Positions 16,247-24,932 of a DNA stretch of 64,000 bases are shown in pieces; position 1 is the first letter of the stretch; the number at the start of each line of letters is the position of its first letter. The DNA is from Liquorilactobacillus sicerae (GTDB lineage Bacteria > Bacillota > Bacilli > Lactobacillales > Lactobacillaceae), in assembly GCF_029916425.1 (NCBI RefSeq), contig NZ_JAHAVQ010000007.1, positions 1-64,000 of the forward strand, written 5' to 3'. Both the position numbers and the translations under genes were made by a program. The notes under the pieces are model-generated. The model did no database searches and was not told where the DNA came from. It saw only the letters and a program-made list of their open reading frames with translations.

Positions 16247-17626
16247 TTAAAGTTCGAACTCTTTTTTCGTATCGCTCAAAGCTTCCTTCATCCGCGTAGT
16301 AACCTGATCCAGCTGTTCATATTTGATGATTGCCGGTGGCTCAAAGCGGATTGTCTTGGAATTGACTAAAGTCCCAGCGGTCAAAACTCCCCGTGAGAAC
16401 AAACCTTTAGCAACACTATAGCCAATCTCATTAGTATGGAATTCAACTCCGATCATCAAACCAACACCGCGGACTTTTTGAATAACTTCAGGAAATTCAG
16501 TAGCCAACGCACGCAGCTTTTTGATCAGATAAGTTCCCTTTTTTTGGGCTTGACCCGGAATGTCTTCTTTAAGCATATAAGAAATCGTCGCCAATGCCGC
16601 AGCACAGCAGACGGGATTGCCGCCAAATGTTGGTGAGCCTAACAGCCATGGATTATCAATCAATTGCTGAACCCACATCTTCGAACGACAAATGACCCCG
16701 GTGATCGGCATAATTCCACCGCCAAAAGCCTTACCAAAAGTCATGATATCTGGAATGACTCCTTCAGCCTCACAGCGCCACATCGTACCAGTCCGACCCA
16801 TGCCGCACTGAATCTCATCAAAAATCAAAGCAACATTGTATTCATCACAGATTTCACGAACCTTTTTCAAATAGCCCTCTGGCGGGATAATGATCCCGGC
16901 CTCACCTTGGACCGGCTCCAAAATGACGGCAGCAACTTTTTCGCCAACTGCAATCAGATTACGGATCGCTTTGCGCATATCTTCAGCATTACCGTATTCA
17001 ACATGTTGAACTTGCTGGACCATTGGAATGTAAGGAACACGGTATGAACCTTTGCCGCCCATTGAAATTGCGCCCATTGATTTGCCATGGAAAGCACCGA
17101 CCGTCGAAATAAACCAACGCCCACCAGTAGCAATCCGGGCCAGTTTCAAAGCCATTTCGACCGCTTCGGCACCGCCATTCGTAAAGAAACATTTTTCCAA
17201 ATCACCCGGCGTAATGTCAGCAACAGCTTTTGCTAAATACCCGCGTAACGGATCTAACAGTTCCTGTGAATGCAATGCCTGATGTTTAAGCTGAGCTAAC
17301 ACCGCATTCAAAATATACTGATTACGATGGCCACAAGTATAAATCCCAAAGCCGCCCAAACAGTCGATAAATTCTTCACCTTTCAAACCATGGATCATTG
17401 CATCTTGATCCGTCCACTCCAGTACGGCAGCATCGGTCGAAACCGACTTACGGTATTTCAGCCAGCCTGGTGAAACATAGTTATCAAAATAATTTAGTGT
17501 ATCTTTAGTCATTTTGTCTTTTTGATCATTGGTCATTGAATCACTTTGAATATAGTCTAAGACCTCATCAAGATCATCGATGACTTGCTGCTTTGGTGTT
17601 TTATTTGCAGTTAATTCTTCTGTCAT
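16247..17626 (-). CDS. patA: Putrescine aminotransferase, class III
   Basis: 459 residues from ATG 17626, the same length as Escherichia coli YgjG/PatA; AAAGGTGA sits about 11 nt upstream. An in-frame TTG at 17635 lies too close to the site. Class III PLP fold: FIDCLGGFGIYTCGHRN, PLHS-like ALHSQELLDPLRGYLAK, GAFHGKSMGAIS, LIFDEIQCGMGRTG and the Schiff-base Lys299 in MTFGKAFGGG. Catalyses putrescine plus 2-oxoglutarate to 4-aminobutanal and glutamate. Its place between transporter genes and aguAB fits use of the putrescine they deliver. No 4-aminobutanal dehydrogenase gene is in the operon, so the aldehyde/pyrroline fate is open. Confidence 0.88.
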   Translation of the reverse strand: MTEELTANKTPKQQVIDDLDEVLDYIQSDSMTNDQKDKMTKDTLNYFDNYVSPGWLKYRKSVSTDAAVLEWTDQDAMIHGLKGEEFIDCLGGFGIYTCGHRNQYILNAVLAQLKHQALHSQELLDPLRGYLAKAVADITPGDLEKCFFTNGGAEAVEMALKLARIATGGRWFISTVGAFHGKSMGAISMGGKGSYRVPYIPMVQQVQHVEYGNAEDMRKAIRNLIAVGEKVAAVILEPVQGEAGIIIPPEGYLKKVREICDEYNVALIFDEIQCGMGRTGTMWRCEAEGVIPDIMTFGKAFGGGIMPITGVICRSKMWVQQLIDNPWLLGSPTFGGNPVCCAAALATISYMLKEDIPGQAQKKGTYLIKKLRALATEFPEVIQKVRGVGLMIGVEFHTNEIGYSVAKGLFSRGVLTAGTLVNSKTIRFEPPAIIKYEQLDQVTTRMKEALSDTKKEFEL

Positions 17627-17642
17627 TATTATCAATCACCTT

Positions 17643-19292
17643 TCATTTAACACCTAATGTTTTTGTTCGTTGATAAATCAGCTTGCCAGCTGAAATCGTC
17701 ACCAAAACTGGAACATCTTTTAATTTATCAACTGGTATTTTTTCAAGATTACGGTTTAAAATACAAATATCGGCTTGTTTACCAGCCTGCAAAGATCCAA
17801 TCTGTTGTTCTTGGCTACAAGCTTTAGCGGCATTCAAGGTCTGACCTTGAAGCGCTTGGAAAAGATCCAATTTTTCTTGCGGATGCCAGCCACCCGCTGG
17901 ATCACCAGCTAACGTTTGGCGCGTTATTGCAAAATAAATATTTTGCAGCGGTCGGATATTGGTAACAACCGGGCTGTCTGTACCAAAGGCTACCGGGACT
18001 TGCTGTTGATAAAAAGTCGCAAATGGCCACATCTGCTGAGCACGTTGCCCAATGTATTGAGCAACCGTCTGGTAGTCCAACAAGGGATGACTTGGTTGGA
18101 TCGAAGCCGTCAAATCATTTTCTTTCATTAATGGGATGTCGCTCGGATCGATCGTCTCCAAATGTTCCAAACAATGGTGACCGGTTTTTAGTGGACCATA
18201 CTGCGCAATGGCCGCTTTGAAATCAAGGATCGCCTGATGGATCGCTTGATCGCCGATCGTATGAATCCGCAACGGGATTTGATTTTGCTGGGCTTTAAAA
18301 ATCAATAATCTCATTACTTGCGGATCGATATTAGGCGCTCCGCGGATCGTTTTTTGCTCATAATCAGCTCTCATCCAGGCAGTGTAGCTGCTGGTCACCC
18401 CATCAAAAAATAATTTTGCCCCGGCGATCCTGATTTGATCAGTTGTGAATTTTTGTTTCATTTCTTTTAATTCTGATAATTGCCGACCAAAGTAGGGATA
18501 CAAATTCACTCTCAATGGCAGATGCTCTTTCTTTGCCAGCCTTTGATAAGCTGCCGGATAAATCTGATCATCCATTCCCTTTGGTGTGATCGCCGGCAAT
18601 AAAGCTAAATCACAGATCGTTGTCAGGCCATAGCTGGCTAACCGTTGCAAATACGGCCAAAAAAGCGCTGCTTGCTGCTCAACAGGATAATTAAAGATCA
18701 CATGTAAAAATCCCATTGCAGTTTGTTCACCGACTAATCCATCTGGCTGATCATTTTCATCTAAATGAACATCTTGTTGATAACGCTGAGGGTCAGCAGT
18801 CGGTAACAGCCTTTTTAGCGCGGCAGAGTTCAGCCAAAGCGTATGCAGATCATCAGCGATCACAACGACTGGCTGATCAGGAAACACCTGATCCAAACTG
18901 TTTTTAGTTGGCAGTTGCCGTGGTGTCCACTGTGGCAGGTACCAGCCTTTGCCGACAATCCAGCCTCCTGGCAACTTTATCTTGGTTTGTTGGACTTGGC
19001 TGGCTAGATCAGCCGCACATTCCTTTTCAGAGTGCCCGCTGACTAAAAAAATTTTTTTAGCATAAACCAATGCTGATAAAAAAATATGTGCATGGCTTTC
19101 AATAAATCCCGGCACGATTGTTTTATCGCCAAAATCGATGATTTTAGTTCCTTCTTGCTGATATTTTGCTGGTAATTTTCCTGCAATCACCTCAACTATC
19201 CGTTCATTTTCGATTACCACCGCGCCAGTAAAAAAATGTTTGAAATCCGCGCTTAAGATTGAATTGCTTTTTAAGACCTTGATCAAGCTCAA
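17643..19292 (-). CDS. YtcJ-like metal-dependent amidohydrolase
   Basis: 549 residues from TTG 19292, placed 8 nt after AAGAAGG; a GTG at 19301 lies inside that site. Amidohydrolase_3 type: metal motif PGFIESHAHIF near the N-terminus, then PGGWIVGKGWYLPQWTPRQ, a C-terminal part with LRIHTIGDQAIHQAI, HHCLEHLETI and AFGTDSPVVTNI supplying the remaining His and Asp ligands. The YtcJ group is broad, hydrolysing amide, ester or N-acyl bonds of mostly unknown substrates. Being inside a polyamine/agmatine operon (27 bp from potC) suggests it acts on an acylated or cyclic amine related to these compounds, but that is inference from position only. Cytoplasmic, no signal peptide. Confidence 0.75.
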   Translation of the reverse strand: MSLIKVLKSNSILSADFKHFFTGAVVIENERIVEVIAGKLPAKYQQEGTKIIDFGDKTIVPGFIESHAHIFLSALVYAKKIFLVSGHSEKECAADLASQVQQTKIKLPGGWIVGKGWYLPQWTPRQLPTKNSLDQVFPDQPVVVIADDLHTLWLNSAALKRLLPTADPQRYQQDVHLDENDQPDGLVGEQTAMGFLHVIFNYPVEQQAALFWPYLQRLASYGLTTICDLALLPAITPKGMDDQIYPAAYQRLAKKEHLPLRVNLYPYFGRQLSELKEMKQKFTTDQIRIAGAKLFFDGVTSSYTAWMRADYEQKTIRGAPNIDPQVMRLLIFKAQQNQIPLRIHTIGDQAIHQAILDFKAAIAQYGPLKTGHHCLEHLETIDPSDIPLMKENDLTASIQPSHPLLDYQTVAQYIGQRAQQMWPFATFYQQQVPVAFGTDSPVVTNIRPLQNIYFAITRQTLAGDPAGGWHPQEKLDLFQALQGQTLNAAKACSQEQQIGSLQAGKQADICILNRNLEKIPVDKLKDVPVLVTISAGKLIYQRTKTLGVK

Positions 19293-19318
19293 TTTGCTCA
19301 CCTTCTTTGTCTAAATGA

Positions 19319-20113
19319 TTATTTTGCCCGCTGCAATTTTTTAGCTTGGATCAAAGCATTAATTACAACCACTAAAATCAAAACGATCATCATGATCGTT
19401 GAGATCGCATCGATTTCAGGTGTAATGCCAGTCTTGACCATCGCATAAACCTGCAACGGGAAAGTCGTACTAGCTGGTCCAGTCGTAAAGAAGCTGATAA
19501 TCACATCATCCAGTGATAAAGCAAAGGAAAAACCGGCACCGCTGATGATTCCAGGCAAAAGTAGTGGTAAAGTTACCTTAATAAAGGCTGTCAGCGGTCC
19601 CGCCCCCAGATCCAGCGCCGCTTCCTCCAAGGATTTGTCGATTCCAATCAGGCGCGAGCGGACTGTTAAAACAACGAATGGGATACAAAAAGTGACATGT
19701 GCGAGGATCAAAGAAAATAAGCTCAACGGAATCCCAGCTAAGGAATAAATCGACAGCAACGCAATCCCTAAAACTACCTCCGGAATAACAATCGGGATAT
19801 ACAGTACTTTGTCTAACAACTGTTTGCCCCAAAAGTGATACCGATCCATCCCAATCGCGCCTAAAGTCCCTATCACTGTTGCTAAGATCGTACTAATTGA
19901 ACCGACGATTAACGAATTGCCTAAAGCTGACATGATCTGATAATTGTGAAAAACTGAAATATACCAGTGCGGCGTAAATCCTTCAAATAAGATATTGAGT
20001 CTTGACGTATTGAATGAAAAGACAATGATCACTACGATTGGCAAATAAAGAAAAATAAAAGTCAAACCAATAAAGGAATTTTTCCAAAAATTCTGGTGTT
20101 CTCTTTTTTTCAT
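19319..20113 (-). CDS. potC: Spermidine/putrescine ABC transporter permease PotC
   Basis: 264 residues with six hydrophobic segments. The ABC permease coupling loop reads EEAALDLGAGPLTAFIKVTL PLLLPGI-like, as expected in PotC. N-terminal FIFLYLPIVVIIVFSFNTS and the LDDVIISFFTTGPASTTFPL stretch are typical PotC signatures. Start ATG 20113 follows AGGAGG. It pairs with PotB to form the membrane channel energised by PotA. The stop is 27 bp before the amidohydrolase start. Confidence 0.92.
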   Translation of the reverse strand: MKKREHQNFWKNSFIGLTFIFLYLPIVVIIVFSFNTSRLNILFEGFTPHWYISVFHNYQIMSALGNSLIVGSISTILATVIGTLGAIGMDRYHFWGKQLLDKVLYIPIVIPEVVLGIALLSIYSLAGIPLSLFSLILAHVTFCIPFVVLTVRSRLIGIDKSLEEAALDLGAGPLTAFIKVTLPLLLPGIISGAGFSFALSLDDVIISFFTTGPASTTFPLQVYAMVKTGITPEIDAISTIMMIVLILVVVINALIQAKKLQRAK

Positions 20114-20124
20114 TTAACAGCCTC

Positions 20125-21036
20125 CTAACTCAAATCTTCCATTTTGCCGCCGCGATGCTGGAACACTACTAGCAAGGCCAAGGTCAAAGCAATCAGCATG
20201 ACTGAAATTGCCGCTCCGAACGGCCAGTTACGTGAAACTTGGAACTGGTTTTCGATTAAGTTACCCATCATGATGCTTGTACCACCACCCATCACATCGC
20301 TGACGAAGAAATAACCTAGCGATGGGATAAAGACCATGATGCAGCCAGCAAACACACCCGGCATTGATAAAGGAATAATAATCTCTTTTAAGATCTGCCA
20401 TTTTGAAGCTCCTAAATCTGCCGCTGCTTCAATTAAGTCATGATCGATCCGATCAAGTGAATTAAAAATCGGAATGATCATAAACATCAGCAACAGATAA
20501 GACATCCCTAAAACAATCCCGCCGGTGTTATAAACCATGGTCAATGGTTGATTGATGATCCCTAATTTTTCTAAAACTGTATTGATGACTCCGGTCCGGC
20601 GCAAAAGCGTGACCCAGCTGAATAAACGTACTAGTGAGTTGGAAACTGATGGAACGATCACCAAGGTCATCAGGATCATTTTAGCAATCGGACCTTTTTG
20701 GGCGGTAAATAAGGCAAAGGGATAGGCGATCAGCAAACAAATCAACGTACTTAACAAACCAATCCAGATTGATTGGCCATAGATCTTCAAATTCTGCCAA
20801 TCAAATACTTGACTATAGTTGCTTAAAGTGAATTTATAAACCAACCCGCCATAATAATTACGTGACATAAAGCTCATCAGCAGGACATATAATAACGGAA
20901 TAACGACTAACAGCAGCATCCAGAAAGAAACTGGGATGATTTGGATCCATTTCAACAGTGTCTGTGAGAAATTACCGGATCTTTGCTTCTTTTTTGCAGT
21001 AAGTTTCATTGAAAAACTTTTATCTTTAGTTTCCAT
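20125..21036 (-). CDS. potB: Spermidine/putrescine ABC transporter permease PotB
   Basis: 303 residues, six membrane segments after a basic N-terminal tail of about 35 residues (KKKQRSGNF). The family motif SFMSRNYYGGLVYKFTLSNY, RLFSWVTLLRRTGVIN and the coupling loop EAAADLGASKWQILKEIIIP are those of PotB. Start ATG 21036 follows GAGGGG. Eleven bp separate it from potC, so translation is likely coupled. Confidence 0.92.
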   Translation of the reverse strand: METKDKSFSMKLTAKKKQRSGNFSQTLLKWIQIIPVSFWMLLLVVIPLLYVLLMSFMSRNYYGGLVYKFTLSNYSQVFDWQNLKIYGQSIWIGLLSTLICLLIAYPFALFTAQKGPIAKMILMTLVIVPSVSNSLVRLFSWVTLLRRTGVINTVLEKLGIINQPLTMVYNTGGIVLGMSYLLLMFMIIPIFNSLDRIDHDLIEAAADLGASKWQILKEIIIPLSMPGVFAGCIMVFIPSLGYFFVSDVMGGGTSIMMGNLIENQFQVSRNWPFGAAISVMLIALTLALLVVFQHRGGKMEDLS

Positions 21037-21056
21037 GCAAACACCCCTCTGCTAAT

Positions 21057-22178
21057 TTATTTGATTGGTTCAAAATCTGTATTTTTGATTGTCTTAAAAA
21101 TCTTATTCGAATCGCTTTTGACCAAAATGGCATCACTCGGATTCCAATAGACAAAGACCTCTTTTCCAACTGGCAGTAAAGTCTGTTCGCTAGGGGTATT
21201 CATTTTCAGTTCCATTCCATTTGGTAGCTTCAGCACAGTTTTTCTGACATTACCAGCATAGTAATGTTCGCTGATTTTGGCTGGAAGATGAAAATGCTCG
21301 ACTTCGGTTGCTGAAAGCTTGATTTTTTCCGGCCGGACAACAATATTGACAATTTGATCTTTGTTGATTGTATCGGTAGCCGTTTTGATCGCCAGATAGC
21401 CATTTTCTACGGTGATTTCTGCTAAGTCATCGACCACTGTTGAGATCTTACCGTAAAAAATATTGGATTCACCAATAAAATTAGCAACAAAGCGCGTCTG
21501 CGGTTTTTCATAGAGCGTTTGTGGATCGGCAACCTGTTCCAAATGGCCTTGATTCATGACTGCAATCCGATCACTCATCATCAAAGCTTCTTCTTGATCA
21601 TGAGTGACATAGACAAAGGTAATGCCTAACTTACGTTGCAGCCGTTTTAGTTCAATCTGCATTTGTTTGCGTAGTTTCAGATCCAAAGCTGACAATGGTT
21701 CATCTAAAAGTAAGACCTGAGGCTGATTGACTAACGCACGCGCAATGGCAATCCGTTGCTTTTGTCCACCAGACAGCTGATCTAACTTTCGTTTGCCATA
21801 GCCTTCCAATTGAACTAGTTTCAGCATGGCCGTTACCCGTTTTTGTCGTTCAATTTTAGGAACTTTAGCCATTTTCAGACCAAAGGCGATATTTTCAGCA
21901 ACGGTCATATTAGGGAATAAAGCATAATTTTGAAAGATCGTATTAACTTTTCTTTTGTTGGGCGGTAAATTTTTGACTGACTTTTCATCGAGCAAAATCT
22001 CTCCACTGGTTGGTGATTCAAAACCAGCAATCATCCGCAAGGTCGTCGTTTTACCGCAGCCTGAAGGACCGAGCATCGTTAAAAATTCACTTTGGTAAAT
22101 GGTGATGTTGAGATTTTTGATGATCGATACGTCGCCGAAACTTTTATTGATTGCAGTTAATTTGATCATTTCTTTCAT
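21057..22178 (-). CDS. potA: Spermidine/putrescine ABC transporter ATPase PotA
   Basis: 373 residues. Walker A GPSGCGKTTTLRMIAG (about 37-52), Q-loop FQNYALFPNMTV, signature [15 protein letters not shown], Walker B VLLLDEPLSALD, His switch VYVTHDQEEALMMSD. The C-terminal 130 residues form the TOBE/OB regulatory domain of the PotA/CUT1 group (VRPEKIKLSATEVEHFHL onward). AAGGAG precedes ATG 22178. Drives uptake of polyamines. It stands between the PII-like gene and potB, so the signal protein is encoded directly upstream of the ATPase. Confidence 0.93.
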   Translation of the reverse strand: MKEMIKLTAINKSFGDVSIIKNLNITIYQSEFLTMLGPSGCGKTTTLRMIAGFESPTSGEILLDEKSVKNLPPNKRKVNTIFQNYALFPNMTVAENIAFGLKMAKVPKIERQKRVTAMLKLVQLEGYGKRKLDQLSGGQKQRIAIARALVNQPQVLLLDEPLSALDLKLRKQMQIELKRLQRKLGITFVYVTHDQEEALMMSDRIAVMNQGHLEQVADPQTLYEKPQTRFVANFIGESNIFYGKISTVVDDLAEITVENGYLAIKTATDTINKDQIVNIVVRPEKIKLSATEVEHFHLPAKISEHYYAGNVRKTVLKLPNGMELKMNTPSEQTLLPVGKEVFVYWNPSDAILVKSDSNKIFKTIKNTDFEPIK

Positions 22179-22193
22179 AACAGCACCATCTCC

Positions 22194-22538
22194 TTAAAGG
22201 GCATCTTCGCCACGTTCGCCGGTCCGAATCCGCATAACCTCTTCGACTGATGAAACGGCTACTTTGCCATCACCAACTTGACCGGTCGCCAGCTTCTCGT
22301 GAATGTCGATCAAGATTTCGTTGATACAACCATCTTTGACATAAGCTACAACATGGATCTTCGGCAATAGATTGATATGGATCTTTTTGTCATTGAATTG
22401 AACGGCATCTTTTTCACCTTTCTGATTGCCGGCACCCATCGCTGAAAAGATCGTCATCCCGGATACCCCGTGATTTGATAGAATTTGTTTGATTTCTTCT
22501 AAATTTTCTGGTCGGATCGTTATTTCTAGTTTTTTCAT
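22194..22538 (-). CDS. PII-like signal protein in the pot operon (PotN-like)
   Basis: 114 residues from ATG 22538, behind GAGGAG. Clear PII (GlnB/GlnK) fold signatures: KKLEITIRPENLEEIKQIL at the start, B-loop ATGQVGDGKV (84-93) for nucleotide phosphate, and C-terminal RIRTGERGEDAL. The T-loop (about 36-55: GAGNQKGEKDAVQFNDKK) has normal length but lacks Tyr51, the residue uridylylated in proteobacterial PII; position 51 is Lys. PII proteins are trimeric sensors of ATP/ADP and sometimes 2-oxoglutarate. A PII subfamily encoded within potABCD, called PotN, has been described from Lactobacillus hilgardii. Here it is second in the operon, which argues for control of polyamine transport or of the agmatine pathway by energy state; amtB and glutamine synthetase genes are not near. 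Confidence 0.85.
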   Translation of the reverse strand: MKKLEITIRPENLEEIKQILSNHGVSGMTIFSAMGAGNQKGEKDAVQFNDKKIHINLLPKIHVVAYVKDGCINEILIDIHEKLATGQVGDGKVAVSSVEEVMRIRTGERGEDAL

Positions 22539-22579
22539 TATGAATTTCTCCTCGTAGTGAAATTTTTTAAAGTGTGATT

Positions 22580-23641
22580 CTAGTTGCTGCCTTTGAAATT
22601 GTTCCAAACCTTGTCAATTTTGGTCGTATTCTTTCCAAGATCCAGAACCGTTTGTGAACGTTTCAAAACTGAAGTTGGAATCATTACAGCCGGATTGTCT
22701 TTTAACTTTTTAGGCAATAGTTTTACGGCTTTGCGATTCGGATTATAGTATGGAAATGCTTCAGAAAATTTGGCACTGACACTTGGCTTCAACATATAAT
22801 TGATGAACTTTTCAACATTGTTTCCGTTCGGTGCTTTTTTAAGCTTCATGAAAACATCATAGGCAAAATAGACATCTTCTTTAGGATAAACAACTTTGAT
22901 ATTCGAGTTATTCTGCATCGCTAATGCAATTTCGCCACCATAGATCAAACCAGCTGAAACCTGGCCGTTGATCAAAGAAGTTTTTGGACTGGTCCCGTCA
23001 AAAATCTGGATGTTTGGCTTTAACTTTTTAAGATAAGCACTTGCATCTTTTAAAGCCGCTTTACTGGTATCATTAATCTGATGCCCCGTCGCCATCAAGG
23101 CACAGCCAACCACTGCTCGAGAATCCTCAACAGTCACCAGCTGATTTTTGAGTTTAGGATTCAAAAGATCTTGGTAGCTGGTAATTTTGAATTTGACTCT
23201 TTTTTTGTTATATGCGATCCCCATCACGGTCCCCAAATACGGGGAAGAATACTGATTGTGACGATCATACGCTTGATTCAACGCAATTGAACTTAAATTT
23301 TTATAATTGGGAATTTCTGCTTTATTAAGTTTTTCTAACCGTCCCAATTTTCGCAGTGTCTGAACATACATTCCAGGCGCAAGAACCATATCATAAGTAC
23401 CATTAGCTGAAGATAAAACTTTTGAAAGCATCTGATCTGGATCAGAATAAGACGTATAATTGATCCGAATACCGGTTTCCTTGGTAAAACCGTTTAAAAC
23501 ACTTTGCGGAACGTATTCGCTCCAGCCAATAATATTCAAAACCTTACTGTGATGCGTCGTTCGTGAATTGCTACATCCTGTTAAAATCAGCAAAACACTA
23601 CTGAATACGAGGCCAAACAGCCAAAATTTTATTCGCTTCAT
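22580..23641 (-). CDS. potD: Spermidine/putrescine-binding lipoprotein PotD
   Basis: 353 residues. Type II signal peptide with lipobox LTGC (about 20-23), so anchored outside the membrane. Binding-protein motifs: LNIIGWSEYVPQSVLNGFTK, YDMVLAPGMYVQTLRKLGRL, YLGTVMGIAYNKKRV and the ligand-site region YGGEIALAMQN and WSEY (PotD normally has W-S/T-E-Y and Y/D residues for polyamine contact). First gene of the operon, facing the divergent GAF-LuxR gene across 263 bp. Forty-one bp separate it from the PII-like gene. Confidence 0.92.
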   Translation of the reverse strand: MKRIKFWLFGLVFSSVLLILTGCSNSRTTHHSKVLNIIGWSEYVPQSVLNGFTKETGIRINYTSYSDPDQMLSKVLSSANGTYDMVLAPGMYVQTLRKLGRLEKLNKAEIPNYKNLSSIALNQAYDRHNQYSSPYLGTVMGIAYNKKRVKFKITSYQDLLNPKLKNQLVTVEDSRAVVGCALMATGHQINDTSKAALKDASAYLKKLKPNIQIFDGTSPKTSLINGQVSAGLIYGGEIALAMQNNSNIKVVYPKEDVYFAYDVFMKLKKAPNGNNVEKFINYMLKPSVSAKFSEAFPYYNPNRKAVKLLPKKLKDNPAVMIPTSVLKRSQTVLDLGKNTTKIDKVWNNFKGSN

Positions 23642-23759
23642 TTAACAACCTCCAATTTATTAGTTTCATCAAATTTTAATGTCAAGCCTTTTAATATTTA
23701 ATTATAGGCTAAATTATAACTTGCAAAAAAACTCAGATAAATTAGTCTTTGGGGTCATC

Positions 23760-23804
23760 AAAATACTCTTTTAAATGTAAACCATACCTCAAAAGTAGTA
23801 TTTT
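23760..23804. promoter_or_regulatory. Inverted repeat between potD and its divergent regulator
   Basis: AAAATACTCTTTT (23760-23772) and AAAAGTAGTATTTT (23791-23804) are inverted copies with one extra base, 18 bp apart, in the shared intergenic region. This is a candidate site for the LuxR-type regulator. A -10 TATAAT for the regulator gene is at 23862-23867; the pot promoter could use TATAAT at 23706-23701 on the minus strand. Confidence 0.45.
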
Positions 23805-23904
23805 TCTGTCTTCAACTTAATTTTATTCACAATTTAACGAGTCTTTATTTAATTTATGGTATATAATGTATCATTAAACAACAATTAAAATCTGGTGATA
23901 ATAA

Positions 23905-24669
23905 ATGATTGATTTTTCACTAAATGATCTTTACATTTTCAATGACATTGTTCATCATATCTACTGCTGCTCTAACAGTTCACAAATGAGATCGCTATTA
24001 ATGCAAAAACTTACTTATTTAGTCGACTATGACGGTGGAACTTTTTATTTATCAAATATCGAAAACGATCATAGGTTAACTAGCCCGATTGTTTACAATG
24101 TTGATTCACATTTTGGGAAAAAATACCTACAAGTGTACAATCAGCTAGACTATTCAAAAGCTCTAATGTATACAGGAAGAAGCGTAACTTATCGCGAAAG
24201 TGATATTATTGATGAAGGTAAAAGAATTTTAACCCCTTATTACCAAATGTTTTATAGAAGCTATCATTTCCATTATTCACTTCATTCCAGTATTTCCTAT
24301 AAAAACCATTTTCTGGGGGTTATGTCACTTTTTCGCAATGAACAAAAGGAAAATTTTTCTCAAGATGATATAGAACTAATAGAGTTACTAACTACTCACC
24401 TGGAAAACAGTTTGTATCACTATTTTTTAATGGAGTTTTATTCACAAAAAAAAATAACCGTCAGCCAAGCAGTTAAAAAATTCCGCTTAACCAACCGTCA
24501 AACAATTATTCTAAAAAGCCTTCTCGATGGATTAGAGAATAATCAGATTTGTGAGAATCTTTGTATCACCAATAACACTTTGAAAAAACATATTTCCAAT
24601 ATCTACAAAAAATTAAATATCAGCAATCGAGTTCAATTATTTAAAATGATTAATGAAAAGGAAAAGTAG
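23905..24669 (+). CDS. GAF-LuxR family transcriptional regulator of the polyamine operon (inferred)
   Basis: 254 residues. The N-terminal about 160 residues look like a GAF sensor domain (MRSLLMQKLTYLVDYDGGTF, FLGVMSLFRNEQKENFSQDD, IELIELLTTHLENSLYHYF). The C-terminus (about 185-250) is a GerE/LuxR helix-turn-helix: RLTNRQTIILKSLLDGLENN, ICENLCITNNTLKKHISNIY, KKLNISNRVQLFKMI. No membrane segments. In other lactic acid bacteria the agmatine deiminase operon is governed by AguR, a membrane LuxR-type protein; this one is soluble and of different design. Its divergent placement next to potD makes it the likely local regulator, perhaps sensing a polyamine; that is inference. Confidence 0.8.
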   Translation: MIDFSLNDLYIFNDIVHHIYCCSNSSQMRSLLMQKLTYLVDYDGGTFYLSNIENDHRLTSPIVYNVDSHFGKKYLQVYNQLDYSKALMYTGRSVTYRESDIIDEGKRILTPYYQMFYRSYHFHYSLHSSISYKNHFLGVMSLFRNEQKENFSQDDIELIELLTTHLENSLYHYFLMEFYSQKKITVSQAVKKFRLTNRQTIILKSLLDGLENNQICENLCITNNTLKKHISNIYKKLNISNRVQLFKMINEKEK

Positions 24670-24932
24670 CTATTTATAAGCCCCTATTATTCACAGTTTC
24701 TACCAAGCCCATAATTTTTCAAAAAATCTGGAAATTTATGGTCTTGATGCTGTTTTTGTTGTTAAATAACTGAAACTTGAAAGTTCATATTTGGGCTGGC
24801 ACTGCATAGCACCAGCTTTATCTTTACGAAAAATAAAACAGAATTATTAACAAAATTTACGATCCTACTGAATAGGCATAGAATACAGGATGCTTTTTGA
24901 ATTTTCAAATTTCAATTAGTTTCTACTAAAAA

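Noticed and set aside
16664-17047. 127-codon plus-strand frame
   Set aside because: Antisense to putrescine aminotransferase with no family resemblance or SD.
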